A stretch of DNA of 64,000 bases from Promethearchaeota archaeon (GCA_016930515.1 JAFGGO010000061.1:44172-108171), one strand, 5' to 3'; numbered from the stretch's first letter, positions 48,384-58,652 are shown. Notes: generated by a model not told the origin, from the sequence alone. Program-made: numbers and translations.

Positions 48384-51300
48384 ATGGATAAAATTGGAGC
48401 TGTTTTAATTGTTGGCGCAGGCATAGGAGGCTCCCAAGCATCGTTAGATTTGGCAGATGCGGGATATAAAGTGTATTTATTGGAGTCCAGTACGAGCATT
48501 GGAGGTGTTATGGCGCAATTGGATAAGACATTCCCTACGAACGATTGTGCAATGTGCATTGTCAGTCCTAAACTTGTTGAAACTGGGCGCCATCAAAATA
48601 TCGATCTTTTCATAAATGCAAGGGTTTTAGAAGTTCAAGGAGATTTGGGAAATTTTAAAGTGAAAATATTGAAAAAATCGTTATATGTTAATATGGATAA
48701 GTGTACTGGATGTGGAGTATGTGGAAGGGAGTGTCCCGTCGAAGCTATAGATTTGTTTAACGAGGGACTAGCAAAATACAGTGCCACATCGGTAAAATAT
48801 CCCCAAGCAGTTCCACTCGTGTATGCAATAAACAAGGATTATTGCATTGGTTGTGGAATTTGCCTAGGCGTTTGCAAGGCAAAAGCAGTGGAATACGATT
48901 TGAAGGACCAAGAACTTGAATTAAATGTGGGGGCCATCATTTTGGCAGCAGGATTTGATGAATTTATCCCTTCAGAATCCAACATATATGGTTATGGAAA
49001 ATTCAAGAATGTTGTTACCAGTATCGAATTTGAGCGAATATTAAGCGCAAGTGGCCCGTTTGCTGGTAAAATTTTGCGCCCTTCCGATGGAGATATACCT
49101 GAAAAGGTAGCTTTCCTTCAATGTGTTGGATCCCGAGATAATCGAGATGGTCAACCATATTGTTCCTCTGTATGTTGCATGTATACAGCAAAAGAAGCAG
49201 TAATTGCGAAAGAACATATGGATCAAGTTAATCCCACGATATTTACTATGGACATCAGAGCTTATGGAAAAGACTTTGATAAATATATCGATCGGGCCCA
49301 AAAAGAATATGGTGTGAGGTATGTCCGAAGCAGAATTTCTCACTTGGAAGAAAATCCTGACACAAAAGATCTCGTTCTTATATATGAGGCAGAGAATGGA
49401 AGGATCGTAAAAGAGAATTTCAATCTGGTGGTGCTTTCCGTGGGTTTGAATCCACCTAAAGACGCTAAAGATCTTGGAAGGATTTTCGGAGTTGAATTGA
49501 ACGATTATAATTTCGTTAAAACAGATGTTTTTAATCCCGTTCAGACATCTCGACCGGGAATTTTTGCTTGTGGCGCGTTTACGTCACCTAAAGACATTCC
49601 AGAAACCGTCACACAGGCGAGCGCTGCAGCGGGTTGCGTAAACCAACTTCTCTACAATCAAAGGGGAACTTTAATCACGGAAAAAACCCTTCCTCCAGAA
49701 ATTTTTGTTGCTGGCCAACCACCTAGAATAGGCGCGTTTATTTGCCATTGCGGTATAAACATTGGAGGATATGTAGATGTACCCGAAGTGACGAGGTATG
49801 TGGGAACATTACCAAATGTAGTTTTAGCAGATAGAAACTTGTATACTTGTTCAGCAGACACCCAAACTATCATTAAGGATAAGATTAAGGAATATAACCT
49901 TAATCGAGTAATAGTAGCATCTTGTACTCCAAGAACTCACGAGCCTTTGTTTCAAGAAACTATTCGAGAGGCTGGTTTAAACAGATACTTGTTTCAAATG
50001 GCAAACATCAGGGATCAATGTTCTTGGGTACACATGCACGAGCCAGAAAAAGCAACTCAAAAAGCAAAGGACTTAGTGCGGATGGCCGTAAATAAAGCAC
50101 GAGAAATCCAACCTCTAGAAAGAATTAAATTGGGCGTAACACCAAAAGCCCTTGTTATTGGTGGTGGTATTAGTGGCATGGTCGCAGCACTTAATTTTGC
50201 AACTCAAGAATTTGAAACATTTCTCGTTGAAAAAGAACGCACTCTTGGAGGACACGCTACTCACATTTATGATACTCTTGAAGGAGGAAATGTTCAAGTG
50301 TATCTTAAAGATCTTATTAATAAAGTCAATACTAATGAGTTCATCAATGTTTATACAAGCTCGGAAATAGAAAACATTGATGGATATATTGGAAATTTCA
50401 AAACGACGATAAAAAGTGGAATAAATAGAGAACAAATGGAATTCGAACATGGCGTTGTGGTTGTTGCAACGGGAGCTGCCGAATACGAACCGATTGAGTT
50501 TTTTTATGGGCAGGATGATAGAATCCTCAAGCAATCTGAATACGAAAAAATTATTAATACTGAACCAGAGATCTTGAATGATAAAAAAACAATCGTCATG
50601 ATCCAATGTGTTGGTTCTAGAAACGAGGAACATCCTTATTGCAGCAAGATGTGTTGCGCTGAAGCTATAAAAAATGCGATTAAGACCAAGAAATTAAGTC
50701 CATCAACGGAAATAATCGTTTTATATCGCGACATCCGCACATATGGGTTTAAAGAATTATATTACAGAAAAGCAAGAAAAATGGGAATCATTTTCATTCG
50801 ATTTGATCCAGACAGGCCTCCAGAAGCAGTCATTGAGGGTTCAGACTTAAAAGTATCTGTTGAAAATCCGAAATTAGGAAGTCTTGTTCTATCTCCTGAT
50901 TTTCTCGTCCTCAGTGCGGGCATTGTTCCCAAGACCAAAGAAAACGAGGAACTTGCGAAGATGCTTAAAGTTCCATTAAACGACGATAAATTCTATTTAG
51001 AGGCCCATGTGAAGCTTCGACCTGTTGATTTCGCAACAGAGGGCATTTTCGTTGCAGGTATTGCCCATTGCCCCAAGCCTATCGAGGATTCTATCTCTCA
51101 AGCCAACGCCACAGTCTCAAGAGCGTGTACCATCCTATCAAAAGAGGAAATCGAGGTTGAAGGAAAGGTCGCCAGCATCGATCCTTCCCGCTGTAGCGGA
51201 TGTGGCATGTGCGTGGAGAATTGTGCCTATAATGCCATTGAGTTATTAATTGATCGGAGGTACGGATTGATAGCTTCTATTAATCAGGCTCTCTGCAAGG

Positions 51301-51401
51301 GTTGCGGAGCCTGCTCAGGAAACTGCAGGTGTTCTGCAATCGATATATTGGGGTTTACTGGAGAACAAATATTTGAAATGATAACGGGGAGGATTGGTTA
51401 A
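48384..51401 (+). CDS. hdrA: Fused double HdrA-like protein
   Basis: 1005 aa; VLIVGAGIGGSQASLDLADAG, FPTNDCAMCIVSPKLVE, CTGCGVCGRECP, CIGCGICLGVC, IGAFICHCGINIGG, ALVIGGGISGMVAALNFA, CSGCGMCVENC, CKGCGACSGNC. Confidence 0.92.
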   Translation: MDKIGAVLIVGAGIGGSQASLDLADAGYKVYLLESSTSIGGVMAQLDKTFPTNDCAMCIVSPKLVETGRHQNIDLFINARVLEVQGDLGNFKVKILKKSLYVNMDKCTGCGVCGRECPVEAIDLFNEGLAKYSATSVKYPQAVPLVYAINKDYCIGCGICLGVCKAKAVEYDLKDQELELNVGAIILAAGFDEFIPSESNIYGYGKFKNVVTSIEFERILSASGPFAGKILRPSDGDIPEKVAFLQCVGSRDNRDGQPYCSSVCCMYTAKEAVIAKEHMDQVNPTIFTMDIRAYGKDFDKYIDRAQKEYGVRYVRSRISHLEENPDTKDLVLIYEAENGRIVKENFNLVVLSVGLNPPKDAKDLGRIFGVELNDYNFVKTDVFNPVQTSRPGIFACGAFTSPKDIPETVTQASAAAGCVNQLLYNQRGTLITEKTLPPEIFVAGQPPRIGAFICHCGINIGGYVDVPEVTRYVGTLPNVVLADRNLYTCSADTQTIIKDKIKEYNLNRVIVASCTPRTHEPLFQETIREAGLNRYLFQMANIRDQCSWVHMHEPEKATQKAKDLVRMAVNKAREIQPLERIKLGVTPKALVIGGGISGMVAALNFATQEFETFLVEKERTLGGHATHIYDTLEGGNVQVYLKDLINKVNTNEFINVYTSSEIENIDGYIGNFKTTIKSGINREQMEFEHGVVVVATGAAEYEPIEFFYGQDDRILKQSEYEKIINTEPEILNDKKTIVMIQCVGSRNEEHPYCSKMCCAEAIKNAIKTKKLSPSTEIIVLYRDIRTYGFKELYYRKARKMGIIFIRFDPDRPPEAVIEGSDLKVSVENPKLGSLVLSPDFLVLSAGIVPKTKENEELAKMLKVPLNDDKFYLEAHVKLRPVDFATEGIFVAGIAHCPKPIEDSISQANATVSRACTILSKEEIEVEGKVASIDPSRCSGCGMCVENCAYNAIELLIDRRYGLIASINQALCKGCGACSGNCRCSAIDILGFTGEQIFEMITGRIG

Positions 51402-51854
51402 ATGACGGAATCGGTTATTGAAAAAAAAGTGAAAAAAAAAGAGTGGACGCCAAAAATAATAGCTTTTTTATGCAATTGGTGTTCATATGCGGGTGCTGAT
51501 CTTGCTGGAGTGAGTAGGATTCAGTATCCCCCCACTATCAGGGTTGTGAGAGTCCCATGCTCAGGTAGAATTAATCCCTTTTTTATTATTAAGAGTTTAA
51601 TGGATGGATGGGATGGTGTAGTAGTTTCTGGCTGCCATCCAGGAGATTGCCATTATATTAGCGGCAATCTCGTCGCAAGGAGGAGATTTGCCATCTTAAA
51701 AGAACTCCTAGATTTTTTTGGAATCCACCCCGATAGGGTGCATTTTATGTGGGCTTCTGCCGCTGAAGGAGAACGTTTTGCTACCTTGATCAAGAAAGCC
51801 ACAAATTTAGTCAAGAAGATAGGTCCGAATAACAGTTTTGAGAAAAAATGGTGA
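51402..51854 (+). CDS. MvhD/FlxD-like iron-sulfur subunit
   Basis: 150 aa; IAFLCNWCSYAGADLAGVSRIQYPPTIRVVRVPCSGRINPFFI...GCHPGDCHYISGN. Confidence 0.92.
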   Translation: MTESVIEKKVKKKEWTPKIIAFLCNWCSYAGADLAGVSRIQYPPTIRVVRVPCSGRINPFFIIKSLMDGWDGVVVSGCHPGDCHYISGNLVARRRFAILKELLDFFGIHPDRVHFMWASAAEGERFATLIKKATNLVKKIGPNNSFEKKW

Positions 51855-51860
51855 TGTATT

Positions 51861-52883
51861 TTGAACGATATTAGTGAAGAAAACCTCAAGAACGAAGAAT
51901 TTATCAAGAATATTTCTCGAGATCTTTTAAGGCAGAAAAAAGTAGATCTTATCATTGGTTATGGAAAGGGAACAATTCCAACAAATTCTGCGCCCATTTT
52001 CGTCAGAAAAGAAGAGGATATCAAAAAATTAATTTGGAACAACATGTGCCATGCTAACTTGGCAAGATATTTAGTTCCTCCTCTTGTAAAATATGTCAAT
52101 GGAGATAAAATCGATTTAAAAGTAGGGATAGTATCAAAAGGGTGCGTGGGAAGGGCATTAATACATTTGGCTAAAGAAAATCAAGTTAATTTAGAAAATA
52201 TCAAGATTATAGGGATAACATGTAACGGAATGATCAATAGAAGACGGATAGAAAAAGAGTTATGTGGAAAAGAAATACTTAATATCTCCGTTTCGAAAGA
52301 TAAAGTTATTGTTGAAGGACACGATTTTAAAGAATCTTATAATTTTAAAGATTATATTAATGAACTATGTAAAACTTGTCAAATAAAGGAACCTCCAATT
52401 TCATCCTCTCTGAAGGATATAATTGAAGGATCTTACATGGAAAAAACTTCCATTGAGGACGATTTTAAGGATTTAAGCGATTACGAATCTAAAAATCCCG
52501 AAGAGAAATTTAAAATTATAGAAGGGCTTCTAAGTGAATGTACGCGATGCTATGCCTGTAGGGAAGCGTGTCCCATGTGCTATTGCAATCTTTGTTTTGT
52601 GGATCAAAATAGGCCAATTTGGTTTGGAAAAACGACTGAAATGTCCGAGATTTTTTCATTTCACTTGATTAGAGCGATGCACATGGCAGGGCGGTGCGTA
52701 GCTTGTGGATCGTGTAGTAGCGCTTGTCCCATGGGAATCGACTTGAATTTAATCAATAGAAAATTGGAAAAAATAGTAAAACAAAGGTTCGATTTCACGG
52801 CAGGCTTAAATCCAGATGTCGTACCACCAATGATGACTCAAAAGATGAGCGATAACGAAGATTTCATGTTAGAAGAGCATTAA
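51861..52883 (+). CDS. Iron-sulfur protein combining an FrhB-like N-terminal region and 2x[4Fe-4S] (FlxC-like)
   Basis: 340 aa; VGIVSKGCVGRALIHLAKENQVNLENIKIIGITCNGMI then CTRCYACREACPMCYCNLC and CVACGSCSSACPMGID. Confidence 0.75.
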   Translation: MNDISEENLKNEEFIKNISRDLLRQKKVDLIIGYGKGTIPTNSAPIFVRKEEDIKKLIWNNMCHANLARYLVPPLVKYVNGDKIDLKVGIVSKGCVGRALIHLAKENQVNLENIKIIGITCNGMINRRRIEKELCGKEILNISVSKDKVIVEGHDFKESYNFKDYINELCKTCQIKEPPISSSLKDIIEGSYMEKTSIEDDFKDLSDYESKNPEEKFKIIEGLLSECTRCYACREACPMCYCNLCFVDQNRPIWFGKTTEMSEIFSFHLIRAMHMAGRCVACGSCSSACPMGIDLNLINRKLEKIVKQRFDFTAGLNPDVVPPMMTQKMSDNEDFMLEEH

Positions 52884-52894
52884 AGAGGTAAATG

Positions 52895-53971
52895 ATGAAA
52901 ATGGATGAAAAATTACTGAAAAAAGAAGAAATAGGAAAGTTATACGAATACTTATCGAGGTATTATAATTTTTACGCTCCTGTAAAAATAAATGGACAAG
53001 TTAATTTCAAGAAGATCTCTAATCCCGACGAAATCGAGCTGGATTTCCTCAATTCAAGGATTCCACCAAAGGAAGTAATTTTTCCTCGAATGGAAACGCT
53101 TTTCAAGTATAAAATGAATGGAAAGGACATCGAAATCTTAGAAGGTAATAATGAACCAGAAAAAAATATAATATTTGGAATCCGGCCTTGTGACGCATAT
53201 AGTTTTCACTTGTTAGAAATGTTCTTTGCATGGGGAAAATTTCAAGATGAATTGTTTTTATCCAAACGAAAGAATACCGTATTAATGGGATTAGGGTGCA
53301 ACGAGCCACGGCAAACTTGTTTTTGCACATCTCTAGACTACCAGGGACACCCACATAGAAGCGAAAATATGGATATTTTTTTATGCGATTTAGGAGATAA
53401 TTTTCTCTTCAAAGCCGTTAGCAAGGCAGGAAAAGCTATTATGGACAAATTGACATGGCTATCGAACGCTGGAAAGAATGATTTGAAAAAAGCTGACGAC
53501 CTTTTGAAAAGGGCAGAGAGTTTAATGGCTCCTAAGTTAAATATTGATGACACGGCTGATATCTTAGATAAATGCTTTGATGATCCACTCTGGGAGGACA
53601 TTAGCGCTAATTGCCTTGGATGTGGAACATGTGCTTTTTTATGCCCTACATGCACTTGTTTCGATGTTGTAGATGAACCCGACAAGTACAACAATAGAGG
53701 GAAAAGGATAAGGATATGGGACACCTGCCAATTCTGTATCTATACGCTTCACACGAGCGGTCATAATCCTAGAAATTCTAAGATAGAAAGATGTAGAAAT
53801 AGAATTCTACACAAATTTAGTTATTATCCAAAAAATTATGGATTAATTGGGTGCGTGGGATGTGGCAGATGCGTTCAATCCTGTCCCGTTAATAACGACA
53901 TCAGGCAGATTATAAAAAAAATAAATCGCATTAATAAACAAAACAAAGAGGAAGAAATTCTTGTTAGTTAA
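52895..53971 (+). CDS. 4Fe-4S protein, AsrA / sulfhydrogenase HydB-like (FlxB-like)
   Basis: 359 aa; IIFGIRPCDAYSFHLLEMFF, GLGCNEPRQTCFCTSL, CLGCGTCAFLCPTCTCFDVVDE, WDTCQFCIYTLHTSGHNPR, CVGCGRCVQSCPVNNDIR. Confidence 0.88.
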   Translation: MKMDEKLLKKEEIGKLYEYLSRYYNFYAPVKINGQVNFKKISNPDEIELDFLNSRIPPKEVIFPRMETLFKYKMNGKDIEILEGNNEPEKNIIFGIRPCDAYSFHLLEMFFAWGKFQDELFLSKRKNTVLMGLGCNEPRQTCFCTSLDYQGHPHRSENMDIFLCDLGDNFLFKAVSKAGKAIMDKLTWLSNAGKNDLKKADDLLKRAESLMAPKLNIDDTADILDKCFDDPLWEDISANCLGCGTCAFLCPTCTCFDVVDEPDKYNNRGKRIRIWDTCQFCIYTLHTSGHNPRNSKIERCRNRILHKFSYYPKNYGLIGCVGCGRCVQSCPVNNDIRQIIKKINRINKQNKEEEILVS

Positions 53972-53984
53972 TTGTTATATTCCG

Positions 53985-54803
53985 ATGTTAACGCGTATTC
54001 AGTCAATTATTTCTGAAAACGGCGTCAATGACATAAAAACCTTCGACTTGGTGTTTTTAAATAAAGAAGACGAAAAGAAATTTGATTATATTCCGGGTCA
54101 ATTCGCAGAAATTAGCATTATCGGTAAGGGAGAATGTCCTATAGGAATTGCTTCTTCGCCAACCGAAAAAGGTTTTCTTAAATTTACAATAAAGAAAATG
54201 GGGACGGTAACGACTGCAATCCATATGGCAGAAATTGGGGACATTATAGGTGTTCGAGGGCCATTAGGAAATGGTTGGCCGATAGAAGATTTGAAGGGAA
54301 AAAATATCGTCGTTATTGGGGGAGGTTTTGCGTTTTCCACATTAAGATCACTCGTAGAATATATGATTTACGAGGAGAATAGGGAAGATTTCGGGAGCAT
54401 CACGGTGATCTACGGAAATAGAAATTGTTCGGAAATTTTATATCAAGATGACCTATTGAAATGGGAGAAACGATCTGATGTTGATGTTGCCTTGACAATC
54501 GATTGTGCGGAGGAAGGATGGGATGGTAGAGTAGGATTTGTGGCCCCAATTGTTGAAGCAGTCAATCCTTCACCAAAAAATGCTATTGCAATAGTGTGTG
54601 GTCCTCCCATAATGATTAAAACTACAGAAGCCGTTTTAGAAAGACTCAATTTTAAACCAGAACAGATCTTAGAATCATTAGAAAATAGGATGAAATGCGG
54701 GATTGGCAAGTGTGGTCGATGCAACATTGGAGAAAAGTTTGTTTGTGTGGACGGTCCCGTGTTTTCTAAAGCAGAATTAAATAAAATGCCAAAAGAATAT
54801 TAA
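53985..54803 (+). CDS. FAD/NAD(P)-binding protein, AsrB / sulfhydrogenase HydG-like (FlxA-like)
   Basis: DYIPGQFAEISIIGKGECPIGIASSP, GVRGPLGNGWPIEDLKGKNIVVIGGGFAFSTLRSLV, MKCGIGKCGRCNIGEKFVCVDGPVF; likely start MLTRIQSII at 53985. Confidence 0.9.
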   Translation: MLTRIQSIISENGVNDIKTFDLVFLNKEDEKKFDYIPGQFAEISIIGKGECPIGIASSPTEKGFLKFTIKKMGTVTTAIHMAEIGDIIGVRGPLGNGWPIEDLKGKNIVVIGGGFAFSTLRSLVEYMIYEENREDFGSITVIYGNRNCSEILYQDDLLKWEKRSDVDVALTIDCAEEGWDGRVGFVAPIVEAVNPSPKNAIAIVCGPPIMIKTTEAVLERLNFKPEQILESLENRMKCGIGKCGRCNIGEKFVCVDGPVFSKAELNKMPKEY

Positions 54804-54821
54804 AAGAGGAAATTATAACCC

Positions 54822-55937
54822 ATGAGCGAGACAAAATTAGTTGACGAGATCGTGCCCAAGTCGTTCGAAGACCTGATAAAAGAAGTACACGAGAAAGGAT
54901 TATGTGGAGAATGTGGGGGATGCGTGAGTTTTTGTTCGGCGGCAGAATTAAAAGCGATTGAAATGCCCCCATCAGGACCTCCAGTGTACAGCAATAAGGA
55001 CAACTGCCTTCATTGCGGATTGTGCTATCTCGTTTGTCCACAGACCTATGTTTTAAACGATGAACTGAATGAAAGGTTTAATTATAGAGTTTCAATTGGA
55101 AACAGGAAAAAAATTACATCGAGTCAGAGCACTTCAGAAGAAGTTAAAAGACGAGCAACAGACGGAGGCGCGGTCACATCCATATTGTTATACCTTTTGG
55201 ACCATAACTTAATTAAAGGAGCGTTGGTATGCAAGAAAGAAGGACCATTCAAACGAGTGCCCTTTTTTGCAACAACCCGTCAGCAAATAATTGAGGCGGC
55301 CGGATCTCATTTTGACCTTTCTAAACAAGTTTCTGGTTTAGAGCACTACGATACATTCATCCCGACAATCACTAAATTAAAGAAGATCGTTGGAACCGAT
55401 ATGATGAATATTGCCGTGGTCGGAACGCCTTGTCAAATACACTCCATCCGTAAAATGCAGGAATTAAGCATTCTCCCCGCACATGTAGTGAAATACACGC
55501 TAGGCCTTTTTTGTAACTTTAATTTTTCCTTTGATGCCGAAGCCCGGAAAAAAATAGAGGATAAATATGGTTTTGCTTTTGAAGATGTTGAATCGATGAA
55601 TATCAAGGATTTTCTTGCCCTTCAATTACGGAATAACGAAACCATCGTGATAGAGTTCCAAGATCTAAACGATATTGCCCGAAAGGCGTGCTTTGGATGT
55701 AGGGATTTTTCAAATGTATACGCTGATATTTCTTTTGGAGGTTTGGGTTCAAAGGACGAATATACTACCACAATCGTTCGGACGAATGTAGGTGAAGAAA
55801 TTTATAATGCTGCTGTAAAAGAAGGTTACCTCAAGGAACCTATTGATTTAAATACAGCTGTAAAAAAGTCCGAAATGCTCGCTAAAGTAATCAGTTTTGG
55901 AAAGAGAAAATTCGAACGCTACAAGGAAACGTTTTAA
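54822..55937 (+). CDS. Coenzyme F420 hydrogenase/dehydrogenase beta subunit family (FrhB/FdhB/FpoF-like)
   Basis: 371 aa; GLCGECGGCVSFCSAAELKAIEM, CLHCGLCYLVCPQTYVLNDE, ATDGGAVTSILLYLLDHNLIKGALV, VVGTPCQIHSIRKMQ, CFGCRDFSNVYADISFGGLGS. Confidence 0.9.
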   Translation: MSETKLVDEIVPKSFEDLIKEVHEKGLCGECGGCVSFCSAAELKAIEMPPSGPPVYSNKDNCLHCGLCYLVCPQTYVLNDELNERFNYRVSIGNRKKITSSQSTSEEVKRRATDGGAVTSILLYLLDHNLIKGALVCKKEGPFKRVPFFATTRQQIIEAAGSHFDLSKQVSGLEHYDTFIPTITKLKKIVGTDMMNIAVVGTPCQIHSIRKMQELSILPAHVVKYTLGLFCNFNFSFDAEARKKIEDKYGFAFEDVESMNIKDFLALQLRNNETIVIEFQDLNDIARKACFGCRDFSNVYADISFGGLGSKDEYTTTIVRTNVGEEIYNAAVKEGYLKEPIDLNTAVKKSEMLAKVISFGKRKFERYKETF

Positions 55938-55970
55938 TAATATGTGTTAATTATAGATTTCTAAAAAGAA

Positions 55971-57104
55971 TTAGGAATAAATATAATCCTTTATGCCGTG
56001 TTCTTTATCTACAATTTCAGCTAACGCTTTGTTAAAATGCGCTTGAATTACTTTATTGCCTCTTTCTCTCAAGCATTTGATTCCCGCTTCGGTAACGAGG
56101 GCTTTAATGTGAGCGCCGCTAAATCCTTCAGTTTTCTTTGCGATCTCTTCCAAATCCACATTATTCAAATTCATTTTTCTCGTGTGTATTTTCAAGATCA
56201 TCAAGCGAGCTTCCTCATTTGGTAAGTCAAATTTTATAATCCTATCAAATCTCCCTGGTCTTAGTATTGCTGGATCAAGAACGTCTTCTCTATTGGTCGC
56301 TGCGATGAACATGATACCCTCCTTGTTGGCAAACCCGTCTAATTCGGATAAAAGCTGCATGAAAGTCCTTTGAACCTCACGATCTCCCTTGTAAACTTCG
56401 CTCGTCCGTTTCACGGCGATTGCGTCGATTTCGTCAATAAAAATGATGGCAGGTAGGTTTTCTTTTGCCAAGGAAAATACTTCCCTCACCATGCGGGATC
56501 CTTCTCCAATAAATTTTTGAACAAGGTCAGAGCCAACAAGATGAATGAATCTAGCTTTACTGCTGGTAGCTATTGCTTTTGCTAGAAGAGTCTTTCCTGT
56601 ACCCGGAGGTCCCGAGAGTAGAGCCCCCGTTGGTGGATCGATACCGATTTGATCAAATAATTCTCGGTGTAGCAAGGGTAATTCGATGATTTCCCTAATT
56701 GCTTCGATTTGAGGATCTAAACCACCAATGTCCTCGAACGAGACAGAAGGTGATTCGATAAGCTCCATTCCCACAACGTGATCTCTTATTTTCTTTGATA
56801 ATATATCTAGAATTTGCAGACTTTGACCGTGCAAAACGACTGAATCTCCCGCTTCAGGTTTTAGAAATGTGTTAGGTTGTAATAAAACCCTGTTTCCAGG
56901 AGCGTGAGAAGCAATTATTCTCCCGTCTTTTAGAACTCTTTCGACTGAACCAATTATGAGCGGTTGTTTTTTCATTTGGTCCAAAAAACCTTGATATTCG
57001 TCGAGCATTTTCTTTAGTTTTTCAATTTCCTTGTCCTTCTTATCTAAAGACTGCTCCAAGGACACTATTTTCTTTTGAATTTTTTTAATATCAGACTCAG
57101 TCAT
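55971..57104 (-). CDS. Proteasome-activating nucleotidase (PAN/Rpt-like AAA ATPase)
   Basis: 377 aa; N-terminal coiled coil, VSFEDIGGLDPQIEAIREIIELPLLHRELFDQIGIDPPTGALLSGPPGTGKTLLAKAIA, IIFIDEIDAIA, ATNREDVLDPAILRPGRFDRII; C-terminal IYS fits HbYX. Confidence 0.92.
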   Translation of the reverse strand: MTESDIKKIQKKIVSLEQSLDKKDKEIEKLKKMLDEYQGFLDQMKKQPLIIGSVERVLKDGRIIASHAPGNRVLLQPNTFLKPEAGDSVVLHGQSLQILDILSKKIRDHVVGMELIESPSVSFEDIGGLDPQIEAIREIIELPLLHRELFDQIGIDPPTGALLSGPPGTGKTLLAKAIATSSKARFIHLVGSDLVQKFIGEGSRMVREVFSLAKENLPAIIFIDEIDAIAVKRTSEVYKGDREVQRTFMQLLSELDGFANKEGIMFIAATNREDVLDPAILRPGRFDRIIKFDLPNEEARLMILKIHTRKMNLNNVDLEEIAKKTEGFSGAHIKALVTEAGIKCLRERGNKVIQAHFNKALAEIVDKEHGIKDYIYS

Positions 57105-57428
57105 ACTTGCGATGTAAAATATTTCATTTTAAAAATATTTTTACTTTGTGATTTTCGTGGTTTTAGAAGATCATTATGATATTAATTCTTTTTTTACACC
57201 AATTTGGATGTTCAAATCTAATCGTTAAGCAAACTACGAATATGCGCTAAAATTTTACGAAAATCGTTTAAAATTGAAAATCCTTCCTCGGTTCCATAAT
57301 CATTCTAGTATTTCCCTTATAAATCTATGTTTTATTACGATCCTTGGTTTTATGGTTTAATAAAATTTATAAATACAAAATTCATATTTGTTATAATTAA
57401 ATTCTATTTAATTGTACCAAAAAAAGAA

Positions 57429-57437
57429 TTTATATAG
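57429..57437 (+). promoter_or_regulatory. Possible TATA-like element upstream of the actin gene
   Basis: tttatatag preceded by a purine-rich tract (aaaaaagaa), about 70 nt before the actin start codon. Confidence 0.35.
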
Positions 57438-57506
57438 AAAAAGTTTCTTATATAATTTACATTCAAAAAATATTTTTACTAAAAAATAAAAACAAGGCTG
57501 ATATAA

Positions 57507-58652
57507 ATGGCAGAAGAAGAAAGCTTTTTAAATGCTAAAGCGCTCGTAGTGGATAACGGTACGGGTATCAGCAAGAACGGTTTTGCCGGAGAAGATCAAC
57601 CTCGATCGGTATTTCCAACTCTCATCGGATATCCTAAATACGAAAGTATCATGACCGATGTCGAGCACTACACCAGGGAATACTACATCGGAGAAGAAGC
57701 CATGCAACTCAAAGGTGTCTTGAAGTTGATGTTCCCTGTAGAGCATGGTATAATCGAGGATTGGACCGCAATGGAAAAGATCTGGCATTATACATTCTAC
57801 ACCGACTTGAGAATCGATCCTAGCGAACACCCGGTACTCTTGACTGAAGCGCCATTAAATCCAAGGCCTAACCGCGAGAAGATGGCCGAGATCATGTTCG
57901 AGACATTCAACACACCTGCGTTGTATGTTGCTATGCAAGCAGTATTGTCTCTTTATGCGTCCGGTCGTACGACAGGTTGCGTTATAGATATTGGTGACGG
58001 TGTGTCCCACGTCGTCCCAATTTTCGAAGGATTTGCATTGAGTCACGCCATTTCGAGAATCGACCTGGCTGGTCGAGACATCACGACATACTTGCAAAGA
58101 TTATTGAGGCAAAAGGGATATTCATTTACCACATCGGCAGAGAAAGAGATCGTCAGGGATATCAAGGAAAAACTCTGTTATGTCGCAATTGATCCCGAAA
58201 AAGAGATGATGCTCTCCAAGAAGGTCGCAGGAATGGAAAAGTCGTACATGCTCCCAGACGGTGAGACGATAAATGTCGGCGTTGAGAGGTTCCTCGCTCC
58301 AGAATGCTTCTTTAACCCAAGCGTTATTGGAAAAGAATTGGAGCCTTTAGACGACGTGATCGTTGGTGCCATCTCGGAATGCGATGTCGACCTCAGGAGG
58401 GACCTTTACAGCAACATCGTCCTTTCCGGTGGATCTACCATGTTCCCCGGCATCAAGGAACGATTGACTAAGGAAATTAAGGAACAAATTCCCGAGTCGG
58501 TCGATGTAAAGATCATTGCGCCCCCCGAAAGGATGTACTCCGTGTGGATTGGCGGTTCTATCCTCAGTTCCTTGAAAACCTTCCACAGAATGTGGGTCAC
58601 GAGAAGAGAATACAAGGAAATGGGACCACAAGTCATTCACAGATGCTTCTAA
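57507..58652 (+). CDS. Actin-family protein (lokiactin-like)
   Basis: 381 aa; [125 protein letters not shown]-terminal HRCF. Confidence 0.98.
   Translation: MAEEESFLNAKALVVDNGTGISKNGFAGEDQPRSVFPTLIGYPKYESIMTDVEHYTREYYIGEEAMQLKGVLKLMFPVEHGIIEDWTAMEKIWHYTFYTDLRIDPSEHPVLLTEAPLNPRPNREKMAEIMFETFNTPALYVAMQAVLSLYASGRTTGCVIDIGDGVSHVVPIFEGFALSHAISRIDLAGRDITTYLQRLLRQKGYSFTTSAEKEIVRDIKEKLCYVAIDPEKEMMLSKKVAGMEKSYMLPDGETINVGVERFLAPECFFNPSVIGKELEPLDDVIVGAISECDVDLRRDLYSNIVLSGGSTMFPGIKERLTKEIKEQIPESVDVKIIAPPERMYSVWIGGSILSSLKTFHRMWVTRREYKEMGPQVIHRCF

Noticed and set aside
50115-50633. 172-aa - strand ORF within the fused HdrA gene
   Set aside because: Antisense to conserved HdrA coding sequence; composition typical of shadow ORFs.
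43183-55937. Possible selenocysteine (in-frame TGA) in HdrA/MvhD genes, as described for some Lokiarchaeota
   Set aside because: All key positions (FPTNDCxxC, CNWC, GCHxGDCHY) are encoded as Cys in continuous ORFs; no in-frame TGA needed.
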